DNA of 24,683 nucleotides from T3Sed10-241 sp036796255 (lineage in GTDB: Bacteria > Bacteroidota > Bacteroidia > Flavobacteriales_D > Cryomorphaceae), in the NCBI GenBank assembly GCA_036796255.1, contig DAIRDH010000047.1, positions 1 to 24,683 on the forward strand. Direction: 5' to 3'. Position numbers and translations under genes: made by a program. Below are positions 7,668-15,468 of the stretch, one piece after another (the first letter of the stretch is position 1; each line of letters opens with the position of its first letter). Below the pieces are notes generated by a model. The model ran no database searches. It saw only the letters and a list, made by a program, of their open reading frames with translations, and was not told the DNA's origin.

Positions 7668-8860
7668 CAGGTGCCTAGCCTAAGCTTTTGGCCTACTTGC
7701 AGAGTCTGGTTGGGGCGCAACTTGTTGGCAGCACAAATTTCCTCCACACTAATGCCTTGCTCGCGGGCTATTTTGTAAAGGTAATCACCTTTCTTCACTT
7801 CATAGGTATGGCTCCCAGTGCGGGCGAGCATTTTTTGTTCTTTTTCCAATTGGGCGGGCGTTACCACTGCGAGGAAAGCGCCTGATTTGCGCAGGGTAAT
7901 GGTGTTGCTTTTCAGTTTTCCTTCACGAAAATTGATCAGTGTCGCCGGATTGATCGGCACGCCCTGAAAGCGCACTTCAAAGTGCAGGTGGCTTCCGGTG
8001 CTATTGCCCGAGTTGCCGCCGAGGCCTATCACATCGCCGGCTTCCACTGTATCGCCGGGCTTGAGCTTGAGCCTATGGAGGTGAGCGTAGAGCGTTTCGA
8101 GTCCGTTGTAGTGGCGTATTACCACCACGCGGCCATAACCTTTGTAGGCGCGCGACACCCGCACCACTCCTGGAAATGCGGCCACTACAGGATCCCACAC
8201 ATTGAGGTCGATGTCGGTGCCGTTGTGGTTGCGGCCCCAGCGCCAGCCAAAGTGCGAGGTCAGTGGCCCTTCGAAAGGTACGCTGAATCCGCAATCTTGC
8301 TCCTCATCCACGAGCAGCAGGGTGAGGGTGCTGTCAAAGTCGGCCAGGTTGTTGCGAAAAGGGTGCGCCACATTGGTATTCCAATTTTGATAGAAAGCAT
8401 TGGCAGGATAGGGCGAGTCGTCGGCGGGAATGTGGGCGTAGAATCCTTTGGGTGCTGCCATCTCTTCTTCGATGGCCGAGAGGTAAATGTTCACAGCATT
8501 CACTACCGGTCTGGGCACGTTGGGGCTATCGAAAATGCTGTCCACGACCTGCCACAATTCGCTGCGCTTTCGGTTGCTCAGATTTCGGTACACATTTAAT
8601 TGATTCACGAGAGATACAGGAATAGTGTCGAGCATTACCAAAGAGTCGATCATGTGCGTGTAATCCTCTACTGTGAGGCGCGCGTTGGGTATGAATTTCG
8701 TGGCTGCATTGTAAACCACAACCGCGGCTGTGGTGTCTCGCCTTGAATCAGCATAGATAGTCTCACTCTTTTTGTCTTTTCCTTTAGGGCTGCCTTCAGA
8801 GGCAAAAATTGACAAAGGAAGGGCAATACAAGAAGCAATTGTTAGAAGGAAAAAGCGCAT
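7667..8860 (-). CDS. Secreted M23 metallopeptidase with C-terminal LysM domain
   Basis: 397 aa. A signal peptide (MRFFLLTIASCIALPLSIFA) is followed by a helical region of about 170 residues. The LytM/M23 peptidase domain (about 191-312) has zinc ligands in NHNGTDID (H212, D216) and SHLHFEV (H293), plus catalytic YAHLH (H260). A LysM domain (about 351-395: HTYEVKKGDYLYKIAREQG) binds peptidoglycan. All metal ligands are present, so it is likely an active endopeptidase that cuts peptide cross-links of the periplasmic cell wall, unlike the degenerate EnvC/NlpD activators. Start: the frame opens three codons earlier with TTG, but the ATG at 8860 gives a clean signal peptide. It is the first gene of a two-gene unit with the barrel protein. 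Confidence 0.92.
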   Translation of the reverse strand: MRFFLLTIASCIALPLSIFASEGSPKGKDKKSETIYADSRRDTTAAVVVYNAATKFIPNARLTVEDYTHMIDSLVMLDTIPVSLVNQLNVYRNLSNRKRSELWQVVDSIFDSPNVPRPVVNAVNIYLSAIEEEMAAPKGFYAHIPADDSPYPANAFYQNWNTNVAHPFRNNLADFDSTLTLLLVDEEQDCGFSVPFEGPLTSHFGWRWGRNHNGTDIDLNVWDPVVAAFPGVVRVSRAYKGYGRVVVIRHYNGLETLYAHLHRLKLKPGDTVEAGDVIGLGGNSGNSTGSHLHFEVRFQGVPINPATLINFREGKLKSNTITLRKSGAFLAVVTPAQLEKEQKMLARTGSHTYEVKKGDYLYKIAREQGISVEEICAANKLRPNQTLQVGQKLRLGT

Positions 8861-9027
8861 TCGCTGCAATAGTTTAGGGTTAATGGATGTAACGGACCCT
8901 TCTGTTGATGGTTACTGATTTGCAGTCTTTTTTTTTTAGGTGAAGATTCGTTTTCTATCGATAAATCCTCATTTTCGATGTACAATTTTCAACAAAATCG
9001 AGGGGGCCATTACACGGCCATCTCGCT

Positions 9028-9378
9028 TCAGGCCGACCTCCACCAACCCATTAGCGCGATGAGCAGTACGATAAGTGTGAGGCTCAATACAGCAATACGC
9101 ATCATGTTGTCAGCGAGAAATGGTCTTCGAAACATATTGCCCGTTTCGTCATTGAGCACCTCGGCCCTGGCTTGCAGCGATTTGTGAATGCCAAAGAGGT
9201 GGCGCCTGAGCAGGTCTTTGCCTGCACCCCGCTCGTATGGTATTTCCGCTGCAATCAGCAAACTTTCGAAGTAGTCGGCGTGGTCTTTGGCGTAAAAGTA
9301 GAACACGATGTACTGCCGCTGCTTGGGATGGTCTTCGTAATTAGAATAGTGTACCGGCTTTTTGGCCATGCTGCTCAT
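9028..9378 (-). CDS. Small tail-anchored membrane protein, 116 aa
   Basis: 116 aa starting at the ATG at 9378, which overlaps the stop of the nitroreductase gene as ATGA (4 nt), a strong sign of translational coupling. An open frame continues further upstream inside the nitroreductase gene but is unlikely to be used. Residues 20-60 (QYIVFYFYAKDHADYFESLL) have a beta-helix pattern reminiscent of the DUF2007 type of small domain, which is only a guess. Residues 93-112 (RIAVLSLTLIVLLIALMGWW) form one C-terminal transmembrane helix, so most of the protein faces the cytoplasm. Function unknown. Confidence 0.75.
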   Translation of the reverse strand: MSSMAKKPVHYSNYEDHPKQRQYIVFYFYAKDHADYFESLLIAAEIPYERGAGKDLLRRHLFGIHKSLQARAEVLNDETGNMFRRPFLADNMMRIAVLSLTLIVLLIALMGWWRSA

Positions 9379-9962
9379 GAATTTACCCAGGTGGTCACGT
9401 ATTCCAGCGGCTTGCGGTGGCTTTTGGGCCATTCACCGGCGGGGTAACCCAAGTAGAGCAAGCCGAGCATTTTATCCTCAGGTTTAAAGCCAAATGCCTC
9501 GGGGCTTCCATCGGCGTAGAGGAATTTTGGCGAAGACCAATATGATCCCAATCCGTAGGCGGTGGCGGTAAGCAGGGCATTTTGCACAGCGCAAGCCACG
9601 GCTTCCACCTCCTCTATTTCGGGAATTTGCGTTTCGGGCGTGCGGGCCATTACCAGCGCCACCAGCACCGATGTTTTGTCGATTCGCTCGAGGGTACGGT
9701 TCAATTTGCTTTCGCTAAACTGTGCTTTAGGCGTGTGCTTGCGGTAGAGTTGCTCCATCAGGGCGGCCAGTTTTTTCCGGCCTTCGCCGCTGTACACAAC
9801 GAAGCGCCAGGGCTGGGTTTTACCATGCGTGGGCGCCCAAAGCGCATTGCTCAGTATATGGTGCACCATGTCGGGTTGCACTACCCTTTCGGTAAATTGC
9901 TCGGGATAAATGGTGCGGCGGTTGCGGATGATTTCGGTGATTTCGCTGAGGTCGTATTTCAT
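9375..9962 (-). CDS. Nitroreductase family FMN-dependent oxidoreductase
   Basis: 195 aa, close to the usual single-domain nitroreductase length. FMN contacts are visible in the N-terminal RNRRTIYPEQF (the Arg-rich phosphate-binding loop), APTHGKTQPWRFVVY (isoalloxazine pocket) and TAYGLGSYWSS (central helix), with the C-terminal LLYLGYPAGEWP. Closest in style to YdjA/TdsD-like small nitroreductases, which reduce nitro-aromatics, quinones or flavins with NAD(P)H. Cytoplasmic dimer expected; physiological substrate unknown. Upstream partner of the coupled 116-aa membrane protein. Divergent from the YdeI-like gene at 10090. Confidence 0.9.
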   Translation of the reverse strand: MKYDLSEITEIIRNRRTIYPEQFTERVVQPDMVHHILSNALWAPTHGKTQPWRFVVYSGEGRKKLAALMEQLYRKHTPKAQFSESKLNRTLERIDKTSVLVALVMARTPETQIPEIEEVEAVACAVQNALLTATAYGLGSYWSSPKFLYADGSPEAFGFKPEDKMLGLLYLGYPAGEWPKSHRKPLEYVTTWVNS

Positions 9963-10054
9963 GGCTTCGTTTGCTGCTGCAAAGTTAAGGAGACATTCCG
10001 GTTAACACCCAAAGATTGGAATGGTTAAATCCAATTGCAGCGTACAAGCGTTTT

Positions 10055-10085
10055 TTTGCCCATTTGCCGAAAGGCTGTAAATTCA
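10055..10085 (+). promoter_or_regulatory. Promoter of the first DUF1905/YdeI gene (-33 TTTG, -7 TAAATTCA)
   Basis: TTTG at 10055-10058, a 19-nt spacer, then TAAATTCA (two mismatches to TAnnTTTG). The box ends 4 nt before the GTG start at 10090, the same geometry as the MarR and M1 peptidase genes. Confidence 0.4.
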
Positions 10086-10089
10086 AACC

Positions 10090-10611
10090 GTGAAATTTGT
10101 AGCCGTCTTGCAGCAATTTGATTCTGACCTCTGGGGCCACCACTTTATGGTGCCTCAAGAGATCGCGACCCGCCTCGTGGAAAGCCACGGCAAGCGCGTG
10201 ATATGCACCATCAACGATACGCTGAGCTACCAATGCGCACTCATGCCCATGTGCGGTGGGGAGTACTTTATCAACATCAACAAAATCAACCGCAGCAAGC
10301 TGGGCATCGACATCGGCTCGCTGCTGCAAATTGAGCTTCAGCCCGACACCAGCAAGTATGGCCTGCCCATGAGCGAGGAGTTTGAAGAAGTACTGCGGCA
10401 GGATGAGGTGGGCTCGGCCTACTTTCACGCACTCACCCCGGGAAAGCAACGTACCCTGATCCACTATGCCGGCAATGTGAAAAGTTCGGCCATTAAGGTG
10501 CGTCGCTCCATGGTGGTGATGGAGCACCTCGTGATGCATGAGGGTGTGATCGATTTCAAAGCACTCAATGAAGAGATGAAGGAAGCCAACCGCCGCGAAA
10601 AGCGCATCTGA
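10090..10611 (+). CDS. DUF1905 / YdeI (OmpD-associated)-like protein, paralogue 1
   Basis: 173 aa, GTG start. Residues 1-95 match the DUF1905 pattern: a beta-barrel with HHFMVPQEIATRLVE, RVICTINDTLSYQCALMP, GGEYFININKINRSKLGI. Residues 100-165 resemble the YdeI/OmpD-associated C-terminal helical unit (FHALTPGKQRTLIHYAGNVK, then KVRRSMVVMEHL). These small cytoplasmic proteins are widespread and poorly understood; some are annotated as bacteriocin-protection proteins. The GTG start is supported because the downstream paralogue (11668-12189) aligns from residue 1 and has the same length of 173 aa. A basic tail (NRREKRI) ends the protein. Confidence 0.85.
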   Translation: MKFVAVLQQFDSDLWGHHFMVPQEIATRLVESHGKRVICTINDTLSYQCALMPMCGGEYFININKINRSKLGIDIGSLLQIELQPDTSKYGLPMSEEFEEVLRQDEVGSAYFHALTPGKQRTLIHYAGNVKSSAIKVRRSMVVMEHLVMHEGVIDFKALNEEMKEANRREKRI

Positions 10612-10854
10612 AACCTTCATAATCTGGAATTTTCTGAAAAGATTGCCCAAAGCAGCCTGTGATGCGCCATGCTACTGCCCTGGTACAAGTGTAGCACGTT
10701 GGGTACACCTTGTGTAAAGCTGCCCCAGGATAAGCAAAACTCACTTTCCAGAAGATTGGCGTAAGCGGTTGATATCAAAATGACTAGCTGAGAGTATGCC
10801 TGCGGCATGTAATATGCACTTGGACTGTGAGGACACCTAAAATCAAATTAGAAA
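10612..10854. other. Intergenic region, 243 bp, no gene seen
   Basis: Between the first YdeI-like gene and the PPOX-type gene. No open frame with coding character, no strong hairpin with a T-run and no TAnnTTTG box close to the downstream ATG. It may be degraded sequence. Confidence 0.5.
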
Positions 10855-11340
10855 ATGTCAACACCGGAAAGAGAAAAAATTTGGAGCATCATTGAAACAT
10901 TCCCCACTGCCATGGTTTCCACATTCAGTGATGGACTGCTGCGCTCACGGCCCATGCACCTTCCGCAAAAGGAGTTTGCAGGTCAATTGTACTTTTTCGT
11001 CCCTTTCGATTCGGATATCGTGACAGAGATAGGCAAGGAGCCCGAAATCAATGCAGCAATTGTCAACCAGGATACAGCCACATTTCTGAGTCTGAGCGGC
11101 CCTGCGCGGGTAAGTTCCAATAAGCATCTGTTTGAAGCGCTGTGGGATGATGATTTGAACCATTGGTTTCCTAAAGGAAAACAAGGGGGCGAAGCACTGC
11201 TGATAGAAATGGATGTAATGCAGGGCGAAAGTTGGAAAACCAATAGCGGAGGTACCCGGCTGTATGAACGCATCCGCTCAAATGTGATGAAGGACGCCTC
11301 CAATTTTGTAACACATGAAGAATTTACAAACACCCATTGA
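10855..11340 (+). CDS. Pyridoxamine 5'-phosphate oxidase-like (general stress protein 26-type) FMN-binding protein
   Basis: 161 aa with the split beta-barrel pattern of general stress protein 26: IIETFPTAMVSTFSDGLLRSRPMH, QLYFFVPFDSDIVTEI, INAAIVNQDTATFLSLSGPARV, and FPKGKQGGEALLIEMDVMQGESW. Related proteins bind FMN or F420 and reduce or bind small molecules under stress; true PNPOx activity is unlikely. The family often occurs beside small general-stress and Rho-N proteins, as here: the next gene starts 7 nt after this stop (or 1 nt, if the earlier ATG is used), so the two are probably co-transcribed. Confidence 0.88.
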   Translation: MSTPEREKIWSIIETFPTAMVSTFSDGLLRSRPMHLPQKEFAGQLYFFVPFDSDIVTEIGKEPEINAAIVNQDTATFLSLSGPARVSSNKHLFEALWDDDLNHWFPKGKQGGEALLIEMDVMQGESWKTNSGGTRLYERIRSNVMKDASNFVTHEEFTNTH

Positions 11341-11347
11341 CATGCAT

Positions 11348-11587
11348 ATGAACGAACAGAAAAATAGCATAAAGAACAAGTCTCAATACGAGGCCTTGCG
11401 AAGAGAAGGCGCCAGCAAAGAGAAGGCCGCGCGCATTGCCAATACAGACGATATAGACCACGATTCAAGGCCTTACGAGGAGCGTAAGCGCCATGAATTG
11501 TACCGCATTGCACGAAAGCTCAATATTGACGGTCGGAGCAAAATGGACAAAGACGAACTCATCAAGGAGATAAGAAACCACAATTAA
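11348..11587 (+). CDS. Small Rho-N/SAP-like protein, 79 aa
   Basis: A small charged protein. The N-terminal half (NSIKNKSQYEALRREGASKE, then KAARIAN) matches a widespread short motif in stress-associated small proteins. The C-terminal half (LYRIARKLNIDGRSKMDKDE, then LIKEIRN) has the helix-extended loop-helix pattern of the Rho termination factor N-terminal/SAP-like fold and may bind nucleic acid. Start options are ATG at 11342 and ATG at 11348; the second fits the usual N-terminus (MNEQKNS). An earlier ATG at 11315 lies inside the preceding gene and is less likely. Probably in one transcript with the PPOX-like gene. Confidence 0.8.
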   Translation: MNEQKNSIKNKSQYEALRREGASKEKAARIANTDDIDHDSRPYEERKRHELYRIARKLNIDGRSKMDKDELIKEIRNHN

Positions 11588-11667
11588 GGTGCATTTGGAG
11601 GCTTCATTTTCAAAGGCCCACCCCTAACGCACCAAGTCAACCTGATGTCAACTTAAACTATGAAACG

Positions 11668-12189
11668 ATGTTATTTGCAGCAATATTAGAATCATTCGAA
11701 AATGCCTCCGAGGGCTATTATTTTTTACCTCCTGAAGATGAAATACAGCGCTTCAAGCGCAATTTTGGCCGCTATGTGATATGCAAGTCCGATGGCGATT
11801 GCTCTATGCGGGGTGTTATTTCTTATCTTCCTTCGGGTATCCCCGTTATCAGGCTAACCGGGCAATCAGTTGTGGAAAACAACTTGAAAGATAGTCAGTT
11901 GTATTACGTTACCATCAGGCCGCACAATCCACTCCTCGGTGTGGCGCTCAGTGAGCAATTCTCCAATGAGCTACACAACAGCGATGATGCCAGCACAATT
12001 TTTTACTCACTTTCGCCTGGAAGCCAGCGCAGCCTGGCCTACTTTGTAGACCTGGAGGACGTGCCCAAAGGCAAGGAAGTGCGCGCCAAAGCTGTGGTAA
12101 AGCACCTCATTGAGCACAAAGACGACATCAACTTCCAGCTGCTTTCAGATGCTGTGAATTCACTTGAGAATTCCCGGCAGCGTCAATAA
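11668..12189 (+). CDS. DUF1905 / YdeI-like protein, diverged paralogue 2
   Basis: 173 aa, the same length as the protein at 10090-10611 and alignable along its whole length: MLFAAILESFENASEGYYFL against MKFVAVLQQFDSDLWGHHFM, FGRYVICKSDGDCSMRGV against GKRVICTINDTLSYQCAL, FYSLSPGSQRSLAYFVD against FHALTPGKQRTLIHYAG, and the C-terminal AVVKHLIEHKDDINF against MVVMEHLVMHEGVIDF. Identity is low, about a third by eye, and the DUF1905 half has lost parts of the family pattern, so function may have shifted. A tandem duplication interrupted by two stress genes is the simplest explanation. A hairpin at 12238-12279 probably ends this transcript. Confidence 0.8.
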   Translation: MLFAAILESFENASEGYYFLPPEDEIQRFKRNFGRYVICKSDGDCSMRGVISYLPSGIPVIRLTGQSVVENNLKDSQLYYVTIRPHNPLLGVALSEQFSNELHNSDDASTIFYSLSPGSQRSLAYFVDLEDVPKGKEVRAKAVVKHLIEHKDDINFQLLSDAVNSLENSRQRQ

Positions 12190-12237
12190 GCGCTCGAACC
12201 TTTAGCGCACGAAGCGCAAAAGTTTTGGGTTTGCCGA

Positions 12238-12279
12238 AAAGCACCAAATGTATTTGTTTCGCAAATGCTTTGGTGCTTT
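12238..12279 (+). terminator. Hairpin overlapping the M1 peptidase promoter
   Basis: AAAGCACCAAA (12238-12248) pairs perfectly with TTTGGTGCTTT (12269-12279); ATTTG/CAAAT in the loop can extend it. It lies 49 nt after the paralogue 2 stop, with T-rich sequence at its 3' end. Its right arm overlaps the -7 box and its loop overlaps the -33 box of the next gene, so termination and initiation share the same DNA. Confidence 0.65.
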
Positions 12280-12284
12280 ATTTG
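12253..12284 (+). promoter_or_regulatory. Promoter of the M1 aminopeptidase gene (-33 TTTG, -7 TTTATTTG)
   Basis: TTTG at 12253-12256, spacer of exactly 20 nt, then TTTATTTG at 12277-12284 (one mismatch to TAnnTTTG). The box ends 4 nt before the ATG at 12289, suggesting a leaderless transcript. Confidence 0.55.
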
Positions 12285-12288
12285 TATC

Positions 12289-14126
12289 ATGGCATTAACC
12301 ATGGATACATACTCAGTTTCAATTTTACGGAAAGTTATATCTCTGCTGATTGGCCTTGCCCTCGCAGGCAGTCCCTTGTATGCCCAGTCTATTCACGTGC
12401 AGGACAGCCTGCGCGGCAGCATCACACCTGAGCGGGCCTGGTGGGATGTGTTGCGCTACGACCTCGCGTTCTCACCCGATTACGACGAGCGGTTCATTGA
12501 AGGCATACAGTCCATCACCTTCGCAGTCACCGACACAGGCCGTACCATGCAAGTAGACTTGCAGCACCCCATGCGCATATTATCGGCTGAGCACAAAGGT
12601 GGAGGTCTCGAGCTTTCGCAAAATGGAAATGCCTGGTACCTGCAATTCGANNNNNNNNNNNNNNNNNNNNNNNNNNNNNNNNNNNNNNNNNNNNNNNNNN
12701 NNNNNNNNNNNNNNNNNNNNNNNNNNNNNNNNNNNNNNNNNNNNNNNNNNAAGGTGGAGGTCTCGAGCTTTCGCAAAATGGAAATGCCTGGTACCTGCAA
12801 TTCGAAAAAGTGCAATCCATCGGTGATACGCTCGAAGTGCTCATTTCCTTTTCGGGAAAACCGCGCGTGGCTGTCAACCCACCATGGGACGGCGGCTGGA
12901 TATGGACGAAAGATAAAAAAGGCCGACCATGGATGACGGCTGCCGTGCAAGGCCTCGGCGCCAGTGCTTGGTTTCCTTGCAAAGACCACCAGAGCGATGA
13001 GCCCAATCTTGGTGCGAGCATGTCCATCACGGTGCCTGATACCCTGGTGGCTGTGGCCAATGGCCGACTGATGGCCCGGGAAAAAGTGGGTGAAAACCTA
13101 ATGGGCTTCGCCTGGGAGGTGAAGAATCCCATCAACAGTTACAACATGATACCCTACATCGGGCACTACGCCCATTGGGAAGACAGCTTTGAAGGCCTGG
13201 AGGGCACATTGAGCCTCGATTTTTGGGTATTGGATTACGAACTGGAAGCGGCCAAATCCCATTTTACGCAAGTGCAGCGCATGCTGGTGTGCTTCGAAGA
13301 CTGGCTGGGGCCTTATCCCTTTTATGAAGATGGTTACAAGCTGGTGCAATCGCCGCACCTCGGCATGGAGCACCAGAGCGCCATAGCCTATGGCAACCAT
13401 TTTGGCAACGGCTACCGCGGTTCCGACCTATCGTCATCGGGCTGGGGCCTGAAATGGGATTTCATCATCATTCACGAAAGTGGCCATGAGTGGTTCGGAA
13501 ACAGCATCACCACCGCCGATATTGCCGATATGTGGGTACATGAGTCCTTTACCGCCTACACTGAAGCGCTCTTCACAGAGTGTAATTACGGTGCTGCTGC
13601 CGGTGAAGATTACGTAATCGGAACGCGCCGATCCATACTCAACGACAAGCCCATCATAGGGCCTTATGGGGTAAACAAGCGCGGCAGTGGTGACATGTAT
13701 TACAAAGGTGCCAACATGCTGCACACTATGCGCCACATTGTGGACCATGACAGCCTGTTTAAGGAAATGCTCCGCGGATTGAATGCAAAATTCTACCACA
13801 GCATCGTGCGCACAGAGCAGGTTGAAGCGTACATCAATGAATTTACAGGCATTGATTTCACGAAAGTATTCGACCAGTTTCTGCGACAATCCTCGCTGCC
13901 GGTCTTGGAGTACAGCATTGACAAAGGCAAGCTCTACCACCGGTGGACGCAATGCGTGGAAGGATTTGACATGCCGCTGCGGCTTGAAGGTGGCATGTGG
14001 CTGAAGCCCACCACCTCATGGCAAGTAGTGCCTTGGGATGTCGCCGGGCACAAAGATTTGTCCATCGACCGCAACTTCCTGCTTGAGAAGCGCCTTGTGG
14101 ATGGTGTTCCCCGCGGCGTGAAATAA
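12289..14126 (+). CDS. Secreted M1 family aminopeptidase (gene split by an artificial assembly gap)
   Basis: A gluzincin aminopeptidase exported by a signal peptide (VISLLIGLALAGSPLYAQ). The zinc site is complete: HESGH (codons near 13473-13487), 18 residues, then the third ligand Glu in WVHESFTAYTEA. The substrate-binding motif is GMEHQSAIAYG in place of the classical GAMEN, a variant I associate with Bacteroidota members. The gene is interrupted at 12651-12750 by 100 N, and the 55 bases before and after the gap are identical (12596-12650 and 12751-12805). Removing one copy plus the gap (155 nt) restores one frame of 1683 nt, giving 560 aa, a normal length for this compact subfamily without the large C-terminal ARM domain. 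The frame break is therefore an artefact. Likely role: peptide degradation in the periplasm or outside the cell. Confidence 0.9.
12596..12650 (+). repeat. Assembly overlap, left copy (55 bp)
   Basis: Identical to 12751-12805 on the other side of the N gap. The 55-nt length is a common assembler k-mer size, so this is most simply two unmerged contig ends rather than a biological repeat. Confidence 0.9.
12651..12750. other. Scaffold gap of 100 N (probably no missing sequence)
   Basis: Exactly 100 N inside the M1 peptidase gene, flanked by identical 55-bp ends. The encoded protein reads through correctly if the two ends are merged, so the gap appears to have negative true length. Confidence 0.95.
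12751..12805 (+). repeat. Assembly overlap, right copy (55 bp)
   Basis: Second copy of 12596-12650. It is in another frame relative to the upstream part only because the gap was filled with an arbitrary 100 N. Confidence 0.9.
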
Positions 14127-14228
14127 TCGGCCTTTTCATCCCCATTTTTTGCGTAGCTTCAAGGTTCCGAAAGGGGCTTGTTTAGGGCCATAACTTTCAA
14201 ATAACATCGCAATCGGCTTCACTTTTTT

Positions 14229-15299
14229 ATGAACCCCGACGAGGAACATATAAAAGGCAGGGGTGCCCAGCACAACCCGCACAACAGGTTTTTCGGCTTG
14301 CGCTACGAGCGTGCGCACGAGGAGGCGATCGACCTGCCTCCGGAGAGCGGTGCGCACAAAACATCTTTCATTCCGGTGCATCCGCGCAGCATCGTCAACG
14401 AGGTGAAAAGCCCCGATGTTGGGATGGACTTTTCTCTCAATCCTTACCAGGGTTGCGAGCACGGCTGTGTGTATTGCTATGCCCGCAACTCTCACGAATA
14501 TTGGGGCTACTCCGCCGGCATCGACTTTGAGCAAAAGATATTGGTGAAGCAGGATGCGGTGTCGCTGTTGCGCAAAAGGCTGGACAATCCCAGGTGGAAG
14601 CCGCATTCCATCGCCCTTTCGGGAAATACCGACTGCTACCAGCCCATTGAGCGCAAGCTTGAAATCACGCGCGCCCTGCTCGCCACCTTTTTGGAATACC
14701 AAAACCCCGTGGGCATCATCACCAAAAATGCACTCGTGCAGCGCGATCTTGATATTCTCAAGCCGCTCGCTGAGAAGCAATTGGTGAAAGTGGTGATTTC
14801 TATTACCACCCTCGATGAGAAGCTCCGCGCCCTGATGGAGCCGCGCACCGCCTCCATCGCCAAGCGCCTCGAAACGGTGGAAGTGCTCAGCAATGCAGGC
14901 ATTCCGGTGCAGGTGATGATGGCACCTATCATTCCCGGACTCAACAGCCACGAGATATTGCCGCTCGTAGAGGCAGCCGCCGCCAAAGGAGCCCGCAAGG
15001 TGGGTTACACCATGGTGCGCCTCAATGGAGCGATCGCGGGCATTTTTGAAGAATGGCTGCGCCGCACCATGCCCGACCGCGCCGAGAAGGTGCTGATGCA
15101 AATCGCCGATGCTCACGGTGGCAAGCTTAGCGACAGCCGCTTCAAAACCCGCATGAAAGGCGAAGGCAATTACGCCGATATGGTAAAACAGACTTTTGAG
15201 ATTGCGCGGAAGCGCTTCCTCTCAGGCAGGGAAATGCCGGAGTACAATACTTCAATTTTCAAGCGGCCTGAAAGGGGACAGCTGGATCTTTTTTCGTGA
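14229..15299 (+). CDS. PA0069-family radical SAM protein (SPL-like)
   Basis: 356 aa. The radical SAM cluster motif C-x3-C-x2-C is CEHGCVYC (C76, C80, C83), preceded by the family N-terminus GRGAQHNPHNRFF and SLNPYQG. After it come ALSGNTDCYQPIERKLEITR, GIITKNALVQRD and the MAPIIPGLNS segment, in the order seen in this family of DNA-photolyase-like (spore photoproduct lyase-related) radical SAM proteins. A 4Fe-4S cluster and SAM-derived 5'-deoxyadenosyl radical are expected; the substrate is not known for the family. It follows the M1 peptidase gene by 102 nt. A near-consensus -7 box (TAACTTTC at 14191-14198) suggests its own promoter. Confidence 0.92.
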   Translation: MNPDEEHIKGRGAQHNPHNRFFGLRYERAHEEAIDLPPESGAHKTSFIPVHPRSIVNEVKSPDVGMDFSLNPYQGCEHGCVYCYARNSHEYWGYSAGIDFEQKILVKQDAVSLLRKRLDNPRWKPHSIALSGNTDCYQPIERKLEITRALLATFLEYQNPVGIITKNALVQRDLDILKPLAEKQLVKVVISITTLDEKLRALMEPRTASIAKRLETVEVLSNAGIPVQVMMAPIIPGLNSHEILPLVEAAAAKGARKVGYTMVRLNGAIAGIFEEWLRRTMPDRAEKVLMQIADAHGGKLSDSRFKTRMKGEGNYADMVKQTFEIARKRFLSGREMPEYNTSIFKRPERGQLDLFS

Positions 15300-15318
15300 C
15301 TTTTCGTGTTAAGGCGCA

Positions 15319-15468
15319 CTCCGCAGCATTTGTAATGCTGCGGAAATCTAGCGGTGTTTTCGTTAATCTTTTACTTCAAAACAAATGCTGCGGAACGCAA
15401 ATGTTTAGTACAAATGAACTTTATGGATTACTCCACCACAAAGCGATTCACCGCCCTCGCATTGCGGG
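15319..15468. repeat. 150-bp repeat, copy A (palindrome plus T9SS-tail fragment)
   Basis: Matches 15782-15931 at about 137 of 150 positions by eye, without net insertion. The first 73 bp (15321-15393) are bounded by perfect 13-bp inverted repeats, CCGCAGCATTTGT and ACAAATGCTGCGG. The left one also forms an alternative 10-bp hairpin with the adjacent AATGCTGCGG. The right end of the repeat encodes, on the minus strand, the last residues of a T9SS sorting domain. The left limit of similarity falls at the palindrome edge. Confidence 0.85.
15428..15468 (-). pseudogene. Remnant of a T9SS sorting-domain gene (last 13 codons)
   Basis: On the minus strand this reads RNARAVNRFVVE and a TAA stop, nearly the same as the end of the intact DOMON protein (RNARAVKRFVIE, stop at 15893-15891). 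Sequence further upstream on the minus strand (beyond 15468) no longer encodes a sorting domain, so only the gene tail survives. It is a fragment of a former paralogue, or a tail copied along with the palindrome. Confidence 0.7.

Noticed and set aside
12596..12805. A genuine 55-bp direct repeat or gene disruption in the M1 peptidase
   Set aside because: Exact identity up to both gap edges, an exact 100-N gap and restoration of the frame on merging all point to an assembly artefact.
14136..15116. 326-codon open frame antisense to the radical SAM gene
   Set aside because: His-, Val- and Gly-rich shadow translation; the plus strand has the CxxxCxxC motif and family features over the same bases.
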